Shown here in pieces: positions 23,141 to 38,300 of a DNA stretch of 64,000 nt (position 1 is its first letter; the number at the start of each line of letters is the position of its first letter). The notes beneath the pieces were generated by a model that was given only the letters and a program-made list of their open reading frames with translations, did not search any database and was not told where the DNA came from. The DNA is from Phaeotremella fagi (lineage: Eukaryota; Basidiomycota; Tremellomycetes; Tremellales; Phaeotremellaceae), in NCBI GenBank assembly GCA_001599715.1, contig BCHU01000016.1, positions 124,001 to 188,000 on the forward strand. The letters run 5' to 3'. Both the position numbers and the translations under genes were made by a program.

Positions 23141-23721
23141 CTATCTCGATTCAAGTCGAGTTGACATCATACCTGGACAAGGAAGATCTTCGTCGAATCT
23201 TCTCACCAAAATTTGTGGTACAGAACGATGATGCGACGCCCTCTCAAGTGTTTAACAGACCTGGAAGAGTTGCATGGGCGTTAGGATTCGATGGAAATTT
23301 ATTGGATCCATTCCCATCCGAATTGACTTGTATACCGTCTTCAGAATCTGCTTTCTGTTTGATCGTTGAAGGAACAATTACTTTGGAAGAGGTTGGTCTT
23401 CCAGTCAAGGATCGATGACATGCTTTACTCACATGTCTTCCATCAAGAGAATCGAACGTTGGAAACGTCCACCAGCGAATTTTTCCAAATTGCTAATCGT
23501 CCAGAATTCCATCAGCCACAGTATCTACAATACTTACGTATGGTATGAAATGGTTCACAGTATTGAACATCCAAGATAGACTCGCAACGAAGAACCGAGA
23601 TTACCAATAACAAATTATAGCTGCGATAGCATCTACCAAACCAAAAATACCAGAAAATCTCTTGGAATTTAACGCTAAAGCACCCACTCAACTAAACGTC
23701 CAACTCCCAGGATTCCCATAA
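23141..23721 (+). pseudogene. Possible plus-strand gene remnant, unknown protein
   Basis: An open frame at 23141-23415 reads YLDKEDLRRIFSPKFVVQN and RPGRVAWALGFDGNLLDPFP. Near 23390 the coding-like frame jumps by one (continuing as LVFQSRIDDMLYSHVFHQEN and QIANRPEFHQPQYLQYL), then crosses a GTATGG intron at 23538-23620 into ASTKPKIPENLLEFNAKAPT and stops at TAA 23719-23721. The splice that joins the last two exons keeps the frame well, but the jump at about 23390 leaves only 13 nt, too short for an intron. That suggests a frameshifted remnant or a sequence error. No start codon was found. The opposite strand also has coding-like pieces here, so strand is uncertain. Confidence 0.3.
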
Positions 23722-24746
23722 AAATAAGCTCGACGTCACGGTTTCCCCTTACCTCTACAAAAATTCCCATGCCAAAACCTCTCTGCAAACATCTAATAAA
23801 CTCATTTCCAAATTGATCATCTAAAGGAACAGTATTCCCAAGATCGGATCCATCCCTTCCAACTCAAAATTTCAATTCCGTTTTCGGTAAAGTAGAATTG
23901 ATTTATTGTTATTATTATTATTTATTTTGGGTTGATATAAAAGTTCTATGGTGTGTTGAATGAACTCTGTTGATCGCTCTTGGTTGTCTAGGAAGATCCA
24001 TTATTCCCTCATTCGCCTTGGGGGAACGGTTTTTTTTCCCTTGTTCACTCACTATAGTCTGTCGATTCGTTCGTCCGTGTGATGTGAGAGCTAAGAGGAT
24101 GAATATGGCTTCTGAGTGAAAGTACGCGTCGAAAATCAAGTCAACCTCGTATAGGTTACATAAATCCTTCAACAGGTACAATGAATCATCATCAATCCCT
24201 TCCCAAAATTTCTCAAGATATGATCCCAACGAATCCGACTTTCAACGTACTGTTTCAATCGTAGTCTGACGTGTGTGAACTATGAGATGGGATTGAAAGA
24301 TGTTGTGAAGGATTCAGGTGGTGGTCAATGGGAGTACTATATTGTATCAGTACCTGCTATCCATGGTTCAATTATACGAAAATCATTCATGCAATAGTAT
24401 TACCATGCTTTGATCTCGTGTTCCCAAACAAACGGACGATTGTACAGAAAAAACGTTTGCTTTGCCACTTTGTTCCGTTGCCACAACAGTTGGAATTTCA
24501 GTAACCTTGTGAAAGGTACTCTTACTCTATACGTTGTCTGATTCAAAAGAGCAGCTAGTGCCAGTATCCCATATCCGTAGTCGAGATGAACAAATCTTCA
24601 CTGTCATCCAAGATCTTGTTGAATGTTGAAAAAACCAATTTCCAGTCCACCGTACGACTACAGTTCTAAACCTCTCTCCATGAAAAACGAAACAAAGAAC
24701 ATATGCATACAATCAACTAAAATAGAATAAAACACAACTCAAAGAA
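23722..24746. other. Unresolved intergenic region downstream of CBK1
   Basis: About 1 kb. On the minus strand a piece at about 23742-23870 reads DLGNTVPLDDQFGNEFIRCL and RGFGMGIFVE before a GTAAGG donor, and another at about 24170-24229 reads LEKFWEGIDDDSLYLLKD. They look coding-like but cannot be joined into one gene with confidence. The part next to 24747 should be the CBK1 3' end. Confidence 0.3.
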
Positions 24747-26934
<2,188 letters not shown>

Positions 26935-27575
26935 TTTGTTTGGTGTGAAAAGAGATGTAGTGAAGTGAAAGTTTGGTTACCCAACTCTACCTTTCCTTAG
27001 TTCCCAGTCCAAGCTTTGAGTTTCAGGATCCCTTTCCTTATAAGTTTTTTCTTTGTTTGAGTGGTAATGTTGTTCGTTGAATAGGTTGAATGATCACTGT
27101 ATGTATGTCGTCTCTATCTATTGATCATCCATATATTTGTCGTTATCGTTAATTGTACAAGGAAGTTCAAGTCCAAGTTGTATGCTAATTTGAATGAATG
27201 ATCGAACAATTGACTGGCCAAATCGCGACTAAGACGCGTCTCTGCTTTAACACATTCACTCATTCACTCTTTTCTTTCTTCCATCTTTCAAATCATACAA
27301 AAGATACTATACCAACTCAGACAGACCACAAGTATCACCTGCTCCCACCATCATCAACGCTGACTCGAAAACTTCTGACAATTGCATGTTCACTATAACC
27401 CATCCTATCGTACAAAGAACTAAGCTACAAAACAAAAAATGTTAAATTATTTTAAATGCGTTTTCGTTTTCAATGGGGCCATTCAAATCGATATCCAAAC
27501 AAATCACTTCTTCCTCTCGTTTTCGAATTCATTTTTATTTTTTTAATTTCAACTTCATCTCGATCTACCATTCGT
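26935..27575. other. Intergenic: CBK1 promoter and leader
   Basis: 641 bp upstream of CBK1 and downstream of the NDUFA4-like gene. Read on the minus strand it is pyrimidine- and TTTC-rich near 26940-27060. Near 27440-27550 there are T-runs in both orientations that may be the 3' end of the neighbouring gene. No gene is supported. Confidence 0.5.
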
Positions 27576-28214
27576 TCATTCGGTTGTTCGAAATTTGTGA
27601 GCTAGATCTTTGATCTGTTCGTATGTGATGTTAATGGTAGTTTAGTTTAATGTAAAACTACTTACCTGTCTGACATCTTCGTTGATGACTGGAAGTGAAT
27701 CTTCCATGTGACCGTCTCTGGTTTGATATCTGTATTTGAAGGCTGCCACTTGGCTATAACCGTCGAGTCAGAGTAATCCACATCATCACAATTGAGAACA
27801 AAAACTTACGAAGGATGGGTATCGTGTTTATCGGTACTATCCCAAGGGTTTACTAAACCCTTTGAAGTGAAAGCCCGATCTACTTCAGGAGTAGCGGCTT
27901 TAGACATACTACGATCCAACGATATCAGCCATCGATCCAGAATCACATCGAAAAAAGACAACGTACAAGAAATAACCTGCTACACCTAGTACACCTACTA
28001 CGATGAATGAAAGTGGATAGAGAGCTGGATCTCTTTTAGCGAATCTGTTGACTTTGGCTGTTGCTTGTTGGATGTTACCGGCTGTTGAGAGGTTGTGTGG
28101 GTCAGCCTGTGGTTGTGGGTTAGTAGTGATCGATCGGGGGGTGGGAGGTGGAGGGAGGAGGGGAAAGAAGGATCGAAGACTTACAGCTGGTTGTCTTGGT
28201 GGTAATGAGGACAT
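27576..28214 (-). CDS. Small mitochondrial membrane protein, NDUFA4/B12D (MLRQ)-like
   Basis: Five exons were joined by eye to about 132 residues. Exon 1 (28214-28185) gives MSSLPPRQPA; exon 2 gives ADPHNLSTAGNIQQATAKVN and RFAKRDPALYPLSFIVVGVL, the latter running into one membrane helix (VVGVLGVAGYFF). Then come MSKAATPEVDRAFTSKGLVN with NPWD, AAFKYRYQTRDGHMEDSLPV and finally IKDLAHKFRTTE and the stop at 27578-27576. The layout of a basic KRDPALYPL stretch, a single helix and a conserved NPW-type element after it matches the NDUFA4/B12D family, small subunits linked to complex IV or complex I. Homology is inferred from layout and short motifs, not a strong match. Confidence 0.6.
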
Positions 28215-29537
28215 TGTGTTGTGTGGTGGTTGTTATGTGTTATGGATATAAAGTAGATGATAGATGTAGAAGAAGTAAGAGAATAAGACGATCGCCGCTG
28301 TCTTGTGATATATATACTGTTCTATTCCTCTACCATTTCCGCTCTACTACTAGTACTACTGACTGGAACGTATAATGACGCAATGACGACTTCTTTAGTA
28401 CAGTAATTAGGTTTTAGTCTCTCCGAAGTTATCTTGGTATATGGTATCGAAATTACATACGGTACTCTACGTGTACTCGTACTTCTTCACCATCCCAGCA
28501 CCACCACCACCACCACCACCCCCACCACCTCTCTCTCCATCATCACCTACATCCCCATCACCATCACTACACTCTTCCTCGCCATCCTCTCTCCCTTGTA
28601 CTCTACTCTGAATAAAGTTGACTCAATTGAAGGTTGATCATTTGATCATTCTCTGACGATCTTATGATGTCATGGAGCGTGGCACAAGTAGTACTATTAC
28701 GTAATTATCACATGTCGATCCTTTCAAGTCTTCCAATCGTGCTAACAACGGAGAGTATCCTGAGTATTCTGAGTGATGATCAAAAGTGTATTTGCCAGTA
28801 AGATAACAGTGTTTCACCGAGAATCGACATGACGACTTTTGGGCAAAGATGAAGAAGAAATCTGATCAAGCTGAATTAGAGGGGTTGGTGGCGAGGTCAA
28901 AGATGTATTGGTTGGTAATGATGATTACTACCAAGAATTTTGCCTTTGCTAGTAGGAATAATATGATTAAGATAACTAGGTTTTTGAACGAAGAGATCGA
29001 AAAACGATGATACACTACGACTTGAGTGGACAAAGAGTTTCCTTCATTTACGGATGCGAAGAAATGGATTTTCGTTCGCGTGCTCCGAACGCGCCTAGTA
29101 AGATTCTCTATCGTGGATTCATTCCCACTTGCTGTGAGAGTATAATGAAAGAGAGCCAAACAACGACAACTCCTCAAAGGCTAGATTCAATCTTTTCAGC
29201 CGTAGGTGGAGATCGGGTGTTCCAATATAGTGGTGTCCGATGACGTGAGAGTAGGAAGAAATAAATCTTTGAAATGACTGCGTTTCATGGGTAGGACTTG
29301 GCGTGGTCACAAGTTGTGGTTTGTATTATATACTATAGAGATAAATATGACCACAAAGCGATAAGGAAGGGAGTTATCTGAGCGCTTTCGATCATACTGA
29401 CTGCATGATTCACACCACTGGATAGAGAGTTTTGCCAACGGGTTTGAGCGCCACATTGATCCTGCAAGAGCGAAGTCAATTCCATCCATCATACTGACTA
29501 CTCATACTGAAATCAATACATTCACCACCATACCAAA
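28215..29537. promoter_or_regulatory. Divergent 1.3-kb intergenic region between the NDUFA4-like gene and the flavin monooxygenase
   Basis: It must hold two outward promoters. A CAC/CCA triplet run lies at about 28497-28530. Short frames on the minus strand between 28866 and 29492 have no family likeness, and none starts with a good context. A GATC/GATCATT-rich patch occurs near 28620-28660. No gene is supported. Confidence 0.45.
28497..28530. repeat. CAC/CCA trinucleotide microsatellite
   Basis: A run of about eight CAC triplets followed by C-rich variants in the divergent intergenic region. It is a likely length-polymorphic site. Confidence 0.8.
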
Positions 29538-31610
29538 ATGACTCAATCACCAATCCCAATCCCAAGCAAAACATCAGTACTAATAATAGGAGGTGGTCCA
29601 TCTGGATTAGTTTCCCTAAAAACCTATCTAGAATATGGTGCAAACTGGGATCAAGGGAATGAACCCGTGTTGGTCGAGATGGAGAATGAGATCGGTGGAA
29701 CGTTCAGATGGAGAGGATACGAGAACGCTGAATTGGTCAGTAGCAAACAATTAACGTGTTTCTCTGATTTCAGGTGGGTCATCCTTGGTCTTTTGCATTG
29801 TCTGGTATTAATTCTCATCGGTAGATACCCACTTTCAGCACCTGATCATCCTTCTTTACCGAATTTCGTCAACTACTTACATGATTATTCTAACGAATTC
29901 AAATTATGGCCACATATCCATCTATCAACCAAAGTGATTTCTTTATCTTACAACAAAGATAAATCGTCTTCATACAAACATCAAGCTGTTCTTCGTAAAT
30001 TAACCAACGACGGGACGGATTCAGGTGAAGATATCGTTATCCAAGCAGAAAGAGTCATCATAACAACTGGATTACATGTTATACCCAACATCCCAACTAT
30101 TCCAGGATTAACCTCCAAACCACCTCAAGAATCTTCTCCTGAATGGATACATTCTTCATCCTACAAATCACGATCTCAATTGACGAACAAAAACGTTCTA
30201 GTTCTAGGAGCTGGTGAAACTGGGATGGATATAGCTTATGAGAGTATCATTGCAAACGCGAAAAAAGTTTCAATGGGTATCAGAAGCGGTTTCCTTTCTT
30301 TCCCCAAAGTTCTCAACAATTTCAGAGTGTTCGGAACGACTTTTGATGGGAATCTCCCAATTGACGGTTTAATCACTAATCTCTTTGAGACGGCGTATGT
30401 TCATCCATGGGTATCAGCCTCACATCTCCGATGGTTCATTAGTGATTTCGTCATCAAAAGGGTGTTGTGGTTGTTAACAGGTACTCAAGCTGGTTGTAAC
30501 CAATGGGCTGGGGAATTACCAAATGAAAAGTTAGGAAGGGCATACGTCTTCTTAAACAAATCAGCTAAAGCCATGCAATTCATCAATAAACCTTTCAAGA
30601 ATCTATCGAAATTCCATTGGTTCTTCTTTCATTATATCGATCCACCGGTCCCAGCCGGTGTCAGCAGTCCAAACCCGACTATTCATTTAGTACCCTTCCC
30701 CAAAGGATTCGATACAGACGGCAAAGCCATCTTCCCATCACCACCTCAACATCGATCAAAGGAATTCGCTTGGAAAGAAGATTTGAAACCTGACTTAGTG
30801 GTTCTTTGTACGGGTTACGTTCAGAATTGGGATTGGTTGGGTGAGGGTTATCCTCGTGGTCCAGATGAATGTGGTATACGAGGTGTATGTGATGAAAAGG
30901 ATTTATCAGTCGCTTTTATAGGTTTCGTCAGACCTGGTGTAGGTAAGTCACACTTGAATCCCAATTGAAAATCAAAAATTAACGCAAGACATCATGTTAT
31001 AGGAGCTATCCCACCAATCTCAGAAATGCAAATCCAACTCTTCCTCGCCCTAAATCGTAAACTCATCAACCCACCGAGAACTCCTGAAAACTACCATCTC
31101 CTCCATTCCCCAACTTCAAGAATACAGTATGGAGTGGATTATTCGACGTACATGTCAACCCTAGCTCGTGATATAGGTTCCGCACCTAGTTTGAAACAGT
31201 TATGGAACGAATACGGTTGGTTTATAACGTTCGTTTATTGGTATGTCCACAAAACTTGATTGACTTCTGGAGAATTGACTGATATTGATTCGTTTCTAGT
31301 TTCGGCGCAGCTTTCCCAACTTTCTACAGATTAGTTGGTCCATTCAAATCAAAATCTGCTGTCAACATAGTCGAGAATGAATTATACGAAACGATAAAAA
31401 GAAGAGGGATTATCGGTAACATCTTCATGGGGGTTATACCAATGGTACGTTATTCGTTCACCAGAAAAGAAAAGTTGAATGGATTACTGATTGATCGGTA
31501 AGGCCTTCTACGCTTTCGTTAACCTTTTCGCTTGGGGTTTAGAAACTTTTATCATTTTGTTGGCACCGCTTTTTGGGGTTCGTTTGATTAGAGCTGGATC
31601 TTTAGAGTGA
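29538..31610 (+). CDS. Flavin-containing monooxygenase-like flavoprotein
   Basis: A class B flavoprotein monooxygenase that would use FAD and NADPH to oxygenate a small N-, S- or ketone substrate. The ATG at 29538 opens MTQSPIPIPSKTSVLIIGGG and the FAD Rossmann motif GGGPSGLVSLKTYLEYG. An intron at about 29774-29824 (GTGGGT donor, GGTAG acceptor) must be removed, joining DFR to YPLSAPDHPSLP. The NADPH motif is VLVLGAGETGMDIAYES. Later elements are DLVVLCTGYVQNWDWLG (the ATG-like FMO motif near the C-terminal part) and FIGFVRPGVGAIPPISEMQ. C-terminal exons end in a hydrophobic stretch (NLFAWGLETFIILLAPLFGV), probably a membrane anchor, and the stop at 31608-31610. Six exons. The substrate cannot be told from sequence. 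Confidence 0.87.
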
Positions 31611-31998
31611 TTTGTTGTTGGTTACTTTTTTGGAGGCGTCGAGTTGGGTTATCTATGTTGTTTGTATGGTTCTCTACAGAGATCTCTTCTAGTAATTGTT
31701 TATTTTCTAGTAATTGTTTATCGACATGTGTATCATCGTTCATTTTTCCATGTAGTACAACACAAAAACAAATGTGATCTTGTATTGATATTCATACCGT
31801 ACAACTAGTAATCAACAGGGTAAGGTCCCTCTATAACTGGTACAACAGGTTTAAAAGAGGAAAAAACTTGCTGTCAACTCTGATCTCGTTTCATTTACAA
31901 TTAATTCTAAGATTCTGATTCTATTGAACGATCTTCAAATCCTTCATATCTATACGAAGATTATCAGTTTCAATTCCCTCTAATCTGTTGCAATCAAG
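31611..31998. other. Convergent intergenic region FMO / BTB-like gene
   Basis: 388 bp between two stops facing each other. A direct repeat TAGTAATTGTTTA(T) occurs twice at about 31690 and 31709. No gene is seen. Confidence 0.5.
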
Positions 31999-33983
31999 TT
32001 AAAATAAATTCCTCAACTCACGTTTAACATTCCTAACCTCTACATCGTCATGAACCAGATTTTCAATTTTGATTCTAACCTCGTGCTCATCACCACCAAT
32101 CTCTTTCTTGATCGAATCAACAGGATCATCAAGGTTCGTAGGACTATCTTCATCCAATTCGTCCTTGCCAACATCTCGATCAGCTTCTTCACCTTCATCA
32201 GGACTCTCGATATTCGTGAGATCCCTCCAACGTTTGAATCTTGGTGCCCCTCCACTCGATTCCATCCCAGATTCAACATCCATCGCCGCATCATCGTCGG
32301 ATTCCATTTTAACTTGAACGTTCCCATCGTTCTTACTGTTGGTGATGATACTTAACGGTGGTTGAGGTTTTCTTTTAGGTCTTAACCATTGATCCCAATA
32401 TCTACCTGCCCATTTTTTGATGGGATGGCGTAAACGTAAATAATGGATGTTCTCAAATAACCCAACCCAAGAAATCAATTCTCTGTTCAAAGCGTTTTCT
32501 AAAATCGAGAAATCGCCCCTAAAACCCAAAGGGTTGATCAATTTCATGATACTATATTGATTACATAATGAACTCCTACTCACCAGTACAACCAATGAAT
32601 CAAAACTCCAATACTTCCCGGATCAGGTATTGGTAGATAAATTCTTGTTGTGTTGGGCGATGTTGTTGGTGTTGGAATCACGTAGGCCCCAGAACCTGGT
32701 ATCACATGAGTTGATTTATTGATTTTATCTAGGTTTGGTTTCGGCATATTTGAATGTGTCCATGTTGATGATAACAAAGTTCTCAAAGTTGTTGATTGAG
32801 TCACCAAAAAATCTTTATGTAAATGAAATGTTATCGTCTAAGGTAACGTCGATTAGACTTTAATGATTTCGTATTGATAAGCAATCGACTCACCCTCGTC
32901 TCAGTTAACACAGAAGTACTGCCTCGTCTCTGATTCTGAGCTAAACTATCTTGATAAGATGAAACGACATCAGGTCGATTCTGATGTTGACCATCGTTAA
33001 AATTGGTTTGCCAAATATTCGTAGGTCCAACTGGAGTAGGTGGCCAAAAAGATCTCGTAGGTTGATTGGAATATGTTGAAATCGCACTGAGTGGTGTTTT
33101 AGGAGTTTTCAATGATTCCTTTGACGAAGGTGTTATTGGTATAACTAATGGATGAGGTGGTCCGTGCGTAAGTTGGCGCCACATCCAATCGACGACACTT
33201 ACCTAGAGTGCAATCTGATGTTTCTGGAGAATACCAACATGACGGTGCTAATTTCGTGTTCAAGGTTTGGACGATAAACTCTGTAGGTATGTTAGAGAGA
33301 TCATTCGTATTTGACCCAGAGTGGGATTGGGATCGTGATTGAGGTCGAGGATTTTGGGGATAAGGGGATGGACCCGGGTTAGAACGGGGATAAGGGTAAG
33401 GTTGTCCAGAGTATGGTGAATGATTTGGATGATGTGCTTGAGTTGAAGAAGAAGAAGAAGGATAAGGAGAAGAAGGTGTTGGTCTTGGTAATGGACCAGG
33501 AGCGGATGAACCGGCACCTTGAAGATGATAATCAGGAGATTGAAATTCAAGTCCAGAACCGAAATTGTCCTTACCTGATCGTAAAACAGTGAAACCGCGA
33601 TGTACAGGAGCTGTGTTACTCCTCATAAAAGATGGTGAATACGGTGAAGTACTCGCACGAACTTCATTGACGAATTCATTATTGGATCGATGACTCTGAT
33701 AGACGTAGTCAACCGTACGATGTGATCTAGGGTTACTGCTCGTTGGTAACCTGATTGACGTGTCGATCTGTTCTGAAGGCGGTTTCCGTCGTTTACCTTT
33801 CGATTGTGACATTGATCCAGCTGGTGAAGGTAGAGTCCTGGTGGTTGGTGATGAAGTTCTGCTTTCTGGTTTGAAAGATAAGGTTGGTGTTTGAGGTGAA
33901 GGGATTGTTGGGTGCGGATTTGGATTTGGATTTAGATTTGGAAGAGGTGGGGTGAACGGTGTTGTTGAATCACCCTGATTCAT
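31999..33983 (-). CDS. BTB/POZ-like domain protein, fungal-specific family
   Basis: The ATG at 33983-33981 opens a Pro/Ser/Asn-rich head of about 260 residues (PNPNPHPTIPSPQTPTLSFK). Exons then give VIPITPSSKESLKTPKTP and a domain split over three exons: TITFHLHKDFLVTQSTTLRT, a loop, YLPIPDPGSIGVLIHWLYW and GDFSILENALNRELISWVGL with FENIHYLRLRHPIKKWAGRY. The HKDFL-type strand, the following hydrophobic Leu series and the LxxWLYxGD element are the layout of a BTB/POZ fold. The tail is acidic and Lys-rich, with several Lys-x-Glu sites of the sumoylation type (VKME, IKKE, IKIE, VKRE). It is probably nuclear; function unknown. Stop at 32001-31999. Confidence 0.65.
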
Positions 33984-35339
33984 CTTGTTCCTTTTTTCTA
34001 TAAGTAACTAACGGAGTCGGTGGGGTTGTCGTCTGCTTATCTAACCATGAATGGAGTAAGTGGAAGAAGTTGACCGAGAATCACCCAAGTTACCGTCGAA
34101 ATTGGACACTATAGATTCGTTGTATATGAAAGAAGGAAAACTAAACCCTTATTATTCAGGTTCGCGGGGATAATGGAGGTAAGTATAAGTTACTTACAGA
34201 ACCTAAAGTCTAAAAAAGGTACTTGAGATGGTTAGGTAGGATGGACAGGCGGCTCGCGATGTGAAATGGTGAAATTTGTAGAGGAGTTGAATGACGATCG
34301 CAAGTACGCGTAAGTTGTTTTGATTGGAACAGAGATGCGGCATCTAAGTTATCCGTAAGTTAAATTTGATCCCCCCTAACTCGCTCGGAGCTGATTGAGG
34401 TCTCCCCCCGTTAATTCGTTTTCGGATTTGCCTATCTCCTTCAAAATCCTTATTGTTTCTTCTCAATATTCTTTTCGTTGTGCCATCTCAAAACACAAAC
34501 AAAAAGAGAAAAGTACAGGTGGTTTACTCATCCGCAATATTCACGCGTAAATCCAAGTGCCTGATTGCGTGATCTGCGCAGACTTTGGGTAGTCGCATGC
34601 TGAGTTTATTTCAACTTAGAAGCTTCCAAAGGAGGAAAAGGTAAATCTAATCTAAACTTAGAATTAGTGGGGGCATCCGCAAATTCGTCATATCACGTTC
34701 CTTCCTTCTCATAAGCTATGGATCTGATTAAAAAAGCCAGATTCAAATTTTGAAAAAATGTAATTAACCACAACGTAACCTCCACCTCCACTTTTTTTAC
34801 CTTTTGCGATAAAGAACAATAAACGAACAAAAAGCAAAAAAGCACAATTGGTCACATTCCTGAATTCTATTCCTATCGTGGCGCTTTTTGATTGTTTCAC
34901 AAAGTTACGGCTTTATTGTTCTTGCAAGAGATCGAGAAAATTTTAGCACTACTCACTTACTTGGCAGGGAGAGGGTGATTGCGAATCATGCTAAGGAATC
35001 CGTTTGTTCTCATCGGCCGGGGATTCAGGCGTTTTCAGCGGTAAACGTCATGTTGACAAAATGCTTTTACGTGGGAACGAACAACAATCCCGACGAAAGT
35101 TGCCCTTTCATCTTATAGGTTTAAGTTCTGTTAAACTGCTGATTCAAATGTGATTTGTAAAGGAGAAAAGGTAACAACATTAGGGTGATAAAAGGTCCAA
35201 AATTAGTATACTATGCATCAAAATAGAATCATCAATCAGAGATCCAGAAAGAAACGGGCGCCAGAGACAGCCCTCTTGGTCGCGGACCGCTTCCACCGTT
35301 CATTTTGACCGTTCATCCTCCGAATCCATATCCAAAAAC
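33984..35339. other. 1.36-kb intergenic region between the BTB-like gene and LYS2
   Basis: It holds the promoter of the BTB-like gene and the 3' end of LYS2. Purine-rich stretches near 34490-34515 and 34770-34840 and a ggcgcc/gcggac-rich patch near 35258-35290 are seen. A frame on the plus strand at 34888-35118 has no family likeness and is not supported as a gene. Confidence 0.45.
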
Positions 35340-38300
35340 CTATATCCCCGCAGTGGTCCTTCCAATGGCCTTGCTCGCACCACCCTGTAAAACCGGTAAA
35401 CTCTTCTTTCCCGTCTCCGCGGGTAATTCCAAGAAACCAGCACGAACAAGCCAGGCGATGTACAATCCAATCAAATCTTCTTCCACACCCGCACCCTCCT
35501 TTTCGCCAGCTGCTTTAGCGAGATTAGCGGCATTCCTGTCGTCTAATTCGGCCGCTTTAGTCGATGTCGGTAGATCGTCTAGTACGAAATGAAGAAGGGG
35601 GAATAAAGCGTTATCTTGAGTTTCTAGGACGTGTTGCTCTAGTCTGGTTCTCCATTGAACGTATTCTACTCGTTTAACTGGGTATCCATAGGTTTCGAGT
35701 GATCCTAAAAGATCGTTGAATCTAATTCTTGGATGACCAGTTACGTGAAGAATGTTGAATGCTGATTCTGGTGACGTTGAAAGTGTCGATAATGAAGCCA
35801 GAAGAGCAACGTGGTCTACTGGTACCATGTTGACCGAATTATTGATATCAGGTATTAAACCTAATTGAAGACATCCTTTAACCATTCTCCAAATGAAATC
35901 ATCAGTGTTGGTTACTGAACAAACATGTCAATTTAATTGTTCGAAATTGCGAATATTCCTGTCCAAACTCACCCGCTGACTTTGAATCACCCATAACATA
36001 ACCTGGTCTGACAATCCAACCAGCCAAACCTTTTTTACCAGCTTCCATGATAACCTTCTCAGCTACCCATTTACTCTGACCGTAACCAGTACCCAAACCT
36101 TCACGACCCGATTCAAGATCATCAGATTCCAACAAACCTTGACCACCAGCTTGAACAGCTTCATCAGATTTTTTAACGAATCCTTCAGTATCCAAAACAG
36201 ATGTTGATGAGATGAAAGAGAATAATTTAGGGTGATGAGTAGCACATAGGTTGAGTGCTGTTATAGTTGAAAGAACGTTGGCAGCTCTCATCTTGGAGTA
36301 CGGATAAACCCAATGAACGACTGCTCCGTTATGAAGAACTGAATCAGCTTCTTCAGAGATCCTAGTCCATTCTTGTTCAGATAAACCGAATTTCTCTTCC
36401 GCAAGATCACCAATTACAGCTTCGACTTTACCGTCCTTGACCCAATCTTCATTCCAAACACCACGACCTTCACCAGATTCTCTTAATCTACCTAATCCTT
36501 GTTCGACAGTTTTAGCTCTAACCAAACAGATAACTTTGGCTACGTTTCTGGATAAGAGATCTCTTAGGATGAAAGCACCGAGGAAACCAGTTGCACCGGT
36601 TAAGAAGACCGTGAGTGGTTTGGAACCGAAATCTTTTGAAAGAGGTTTGAATTCAGGTAGAGTTTTGACGAGGACTTCGACATCCGCGGCATAAGGTGTT
36701 TCTGGAACTACTTCTTTAGATGTCGTTGGAGTTGATCCGGCCAATCCAATATCAGAGTTCTGAAGTCTATCAACCTCAGTAGCTTGACCCTCGATTGTTG
36801 GTTTTTCAAACACCAAACCAAGTGGAGCGTTGACGACAAAAGTCTTTCTAATTTCGAAAATCAATCTTGTGGCTAAGATAGAGTGCCCTCCCATATCAAA
36901 GAAATGATCGTCGATTGATAGAGATGCTGGAGGAGATGGAAGAAGTCTGAGCCAGATGTCATGAATAGTCTTTTGAGTTGGTGTCATGTCAGAGGTCGCT
37001 GCTGTTGGTTTAGCAGTTGAGAGAGAAGTATCGGGGAATGGAAGTGCTGGTTTATCGACTTTTCCGTTAGGATTCAAAGGTAGTTTTGAGAGTGGGAAGT
37101 AGACCGCTGGGACACTGTAGGAAGGGAGTTTTTTCTTGAGATGTTCACGAATATCTCTAATCAATCTTCGATATCTTCTCACACCCCTTGTCATTTCAGC
37201 TTTGAGATCCGTTTCCACATCGTCTTCAGCTTCATCATCTACACTGACCATACCATCCAATTCGTCACCGGCGACTGGAACGAAATAACTGACCAAAACT
37301 TTTTCTTCGTTCTTGTCTCTTCGTACCAAAGTCACATTTTCACGAACGAGAGGATGTCTAGATAGATGGGTATCGATTTCACCGAGTTCAATTCTGAATC
37401 CACGAATCTTGATTTGATCATCGGCTCGTCCGGTACATTCCACACGTCCATCAGGGAGATATCGACCTAAATCACCAGATCTGTACATTCTATCACGAAT
37501 ACCAAACCAATATTTGGCAGCGTCGGGCTTCTTCTCTGGTAAACTGTCGTGACGTTCAACACCTTCACCGAACCAGTTGACGACAAACTTTTCAGCTGTA
37601 GCAGCTGGATCTAAATAACCTTCCGCTAGACCACCGGATCTGACGTAGATTTCACCAATCTCGCCGACAGCACATGGGACATTCCTGTCGCTTCGGTTGA
37701 CAACTAAGAGCTGAACGTCTATCATTCCCTGACCAGCTGGGATCAAGTCTTTTTGGGTTGAAAGGAATGTTGAATCGTCGTTGACGGATGGGATGGCAAA
37801 GTATGAAACCGCTCTTTGCGTTTCTGTCGTACCGTACATGTTGATGATGCGAACGTTCTTGGCAAGATGTTGAAGTCTATGACAATCCCTCTTGGTGAGT
37901 ACGTCTCCGACGAAGAAAGCGTTTCGGAGAGTAGGGATTTGGCGAGTAGCTTGAGCAGACAAAAGTTGACCCATGGCTAGGCGATTGTTAGTAACGATCT
38001 GGCTCGGTCACATACCAGGTGTTAAATGAGTAACGGTGACCTCGCTGTCAGCCATCCATTCAGCCAATCTACCGGGAGTACCAATGTCATCAGCAGTTGG
38101 GACGTGTAACTGAGCACCAAGGAAGAGAGGTGTGAACACTAATCAAGGTCAGTCACTAGTCTGTGCATATCCTTTTGCACTCACTATCACGCTGAATAGG
38201 GTCATGGGCAATACCAGATAACATGGTGAATTTGGACTTTTCGCTCAAATCAAATCGTTGACCCATCCATGGGAAGAAATGGGTTAAACTGTAATGTCTA

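Noticed and set aside
28866..29492. Short minus-strand frames upstream of the flavin monooxygenase
   Set aside because: Not joinable by introns, low-complexity Phe/Ile/Ser content and no ATG in good context; read as promoter sequence.
34888..35118. Plus-strand frame of 76 codons between the BTB-like gene and LYS2
   Set aside because: No domain, no splice partner, and it begins at a non-ATG codon; chance frame.
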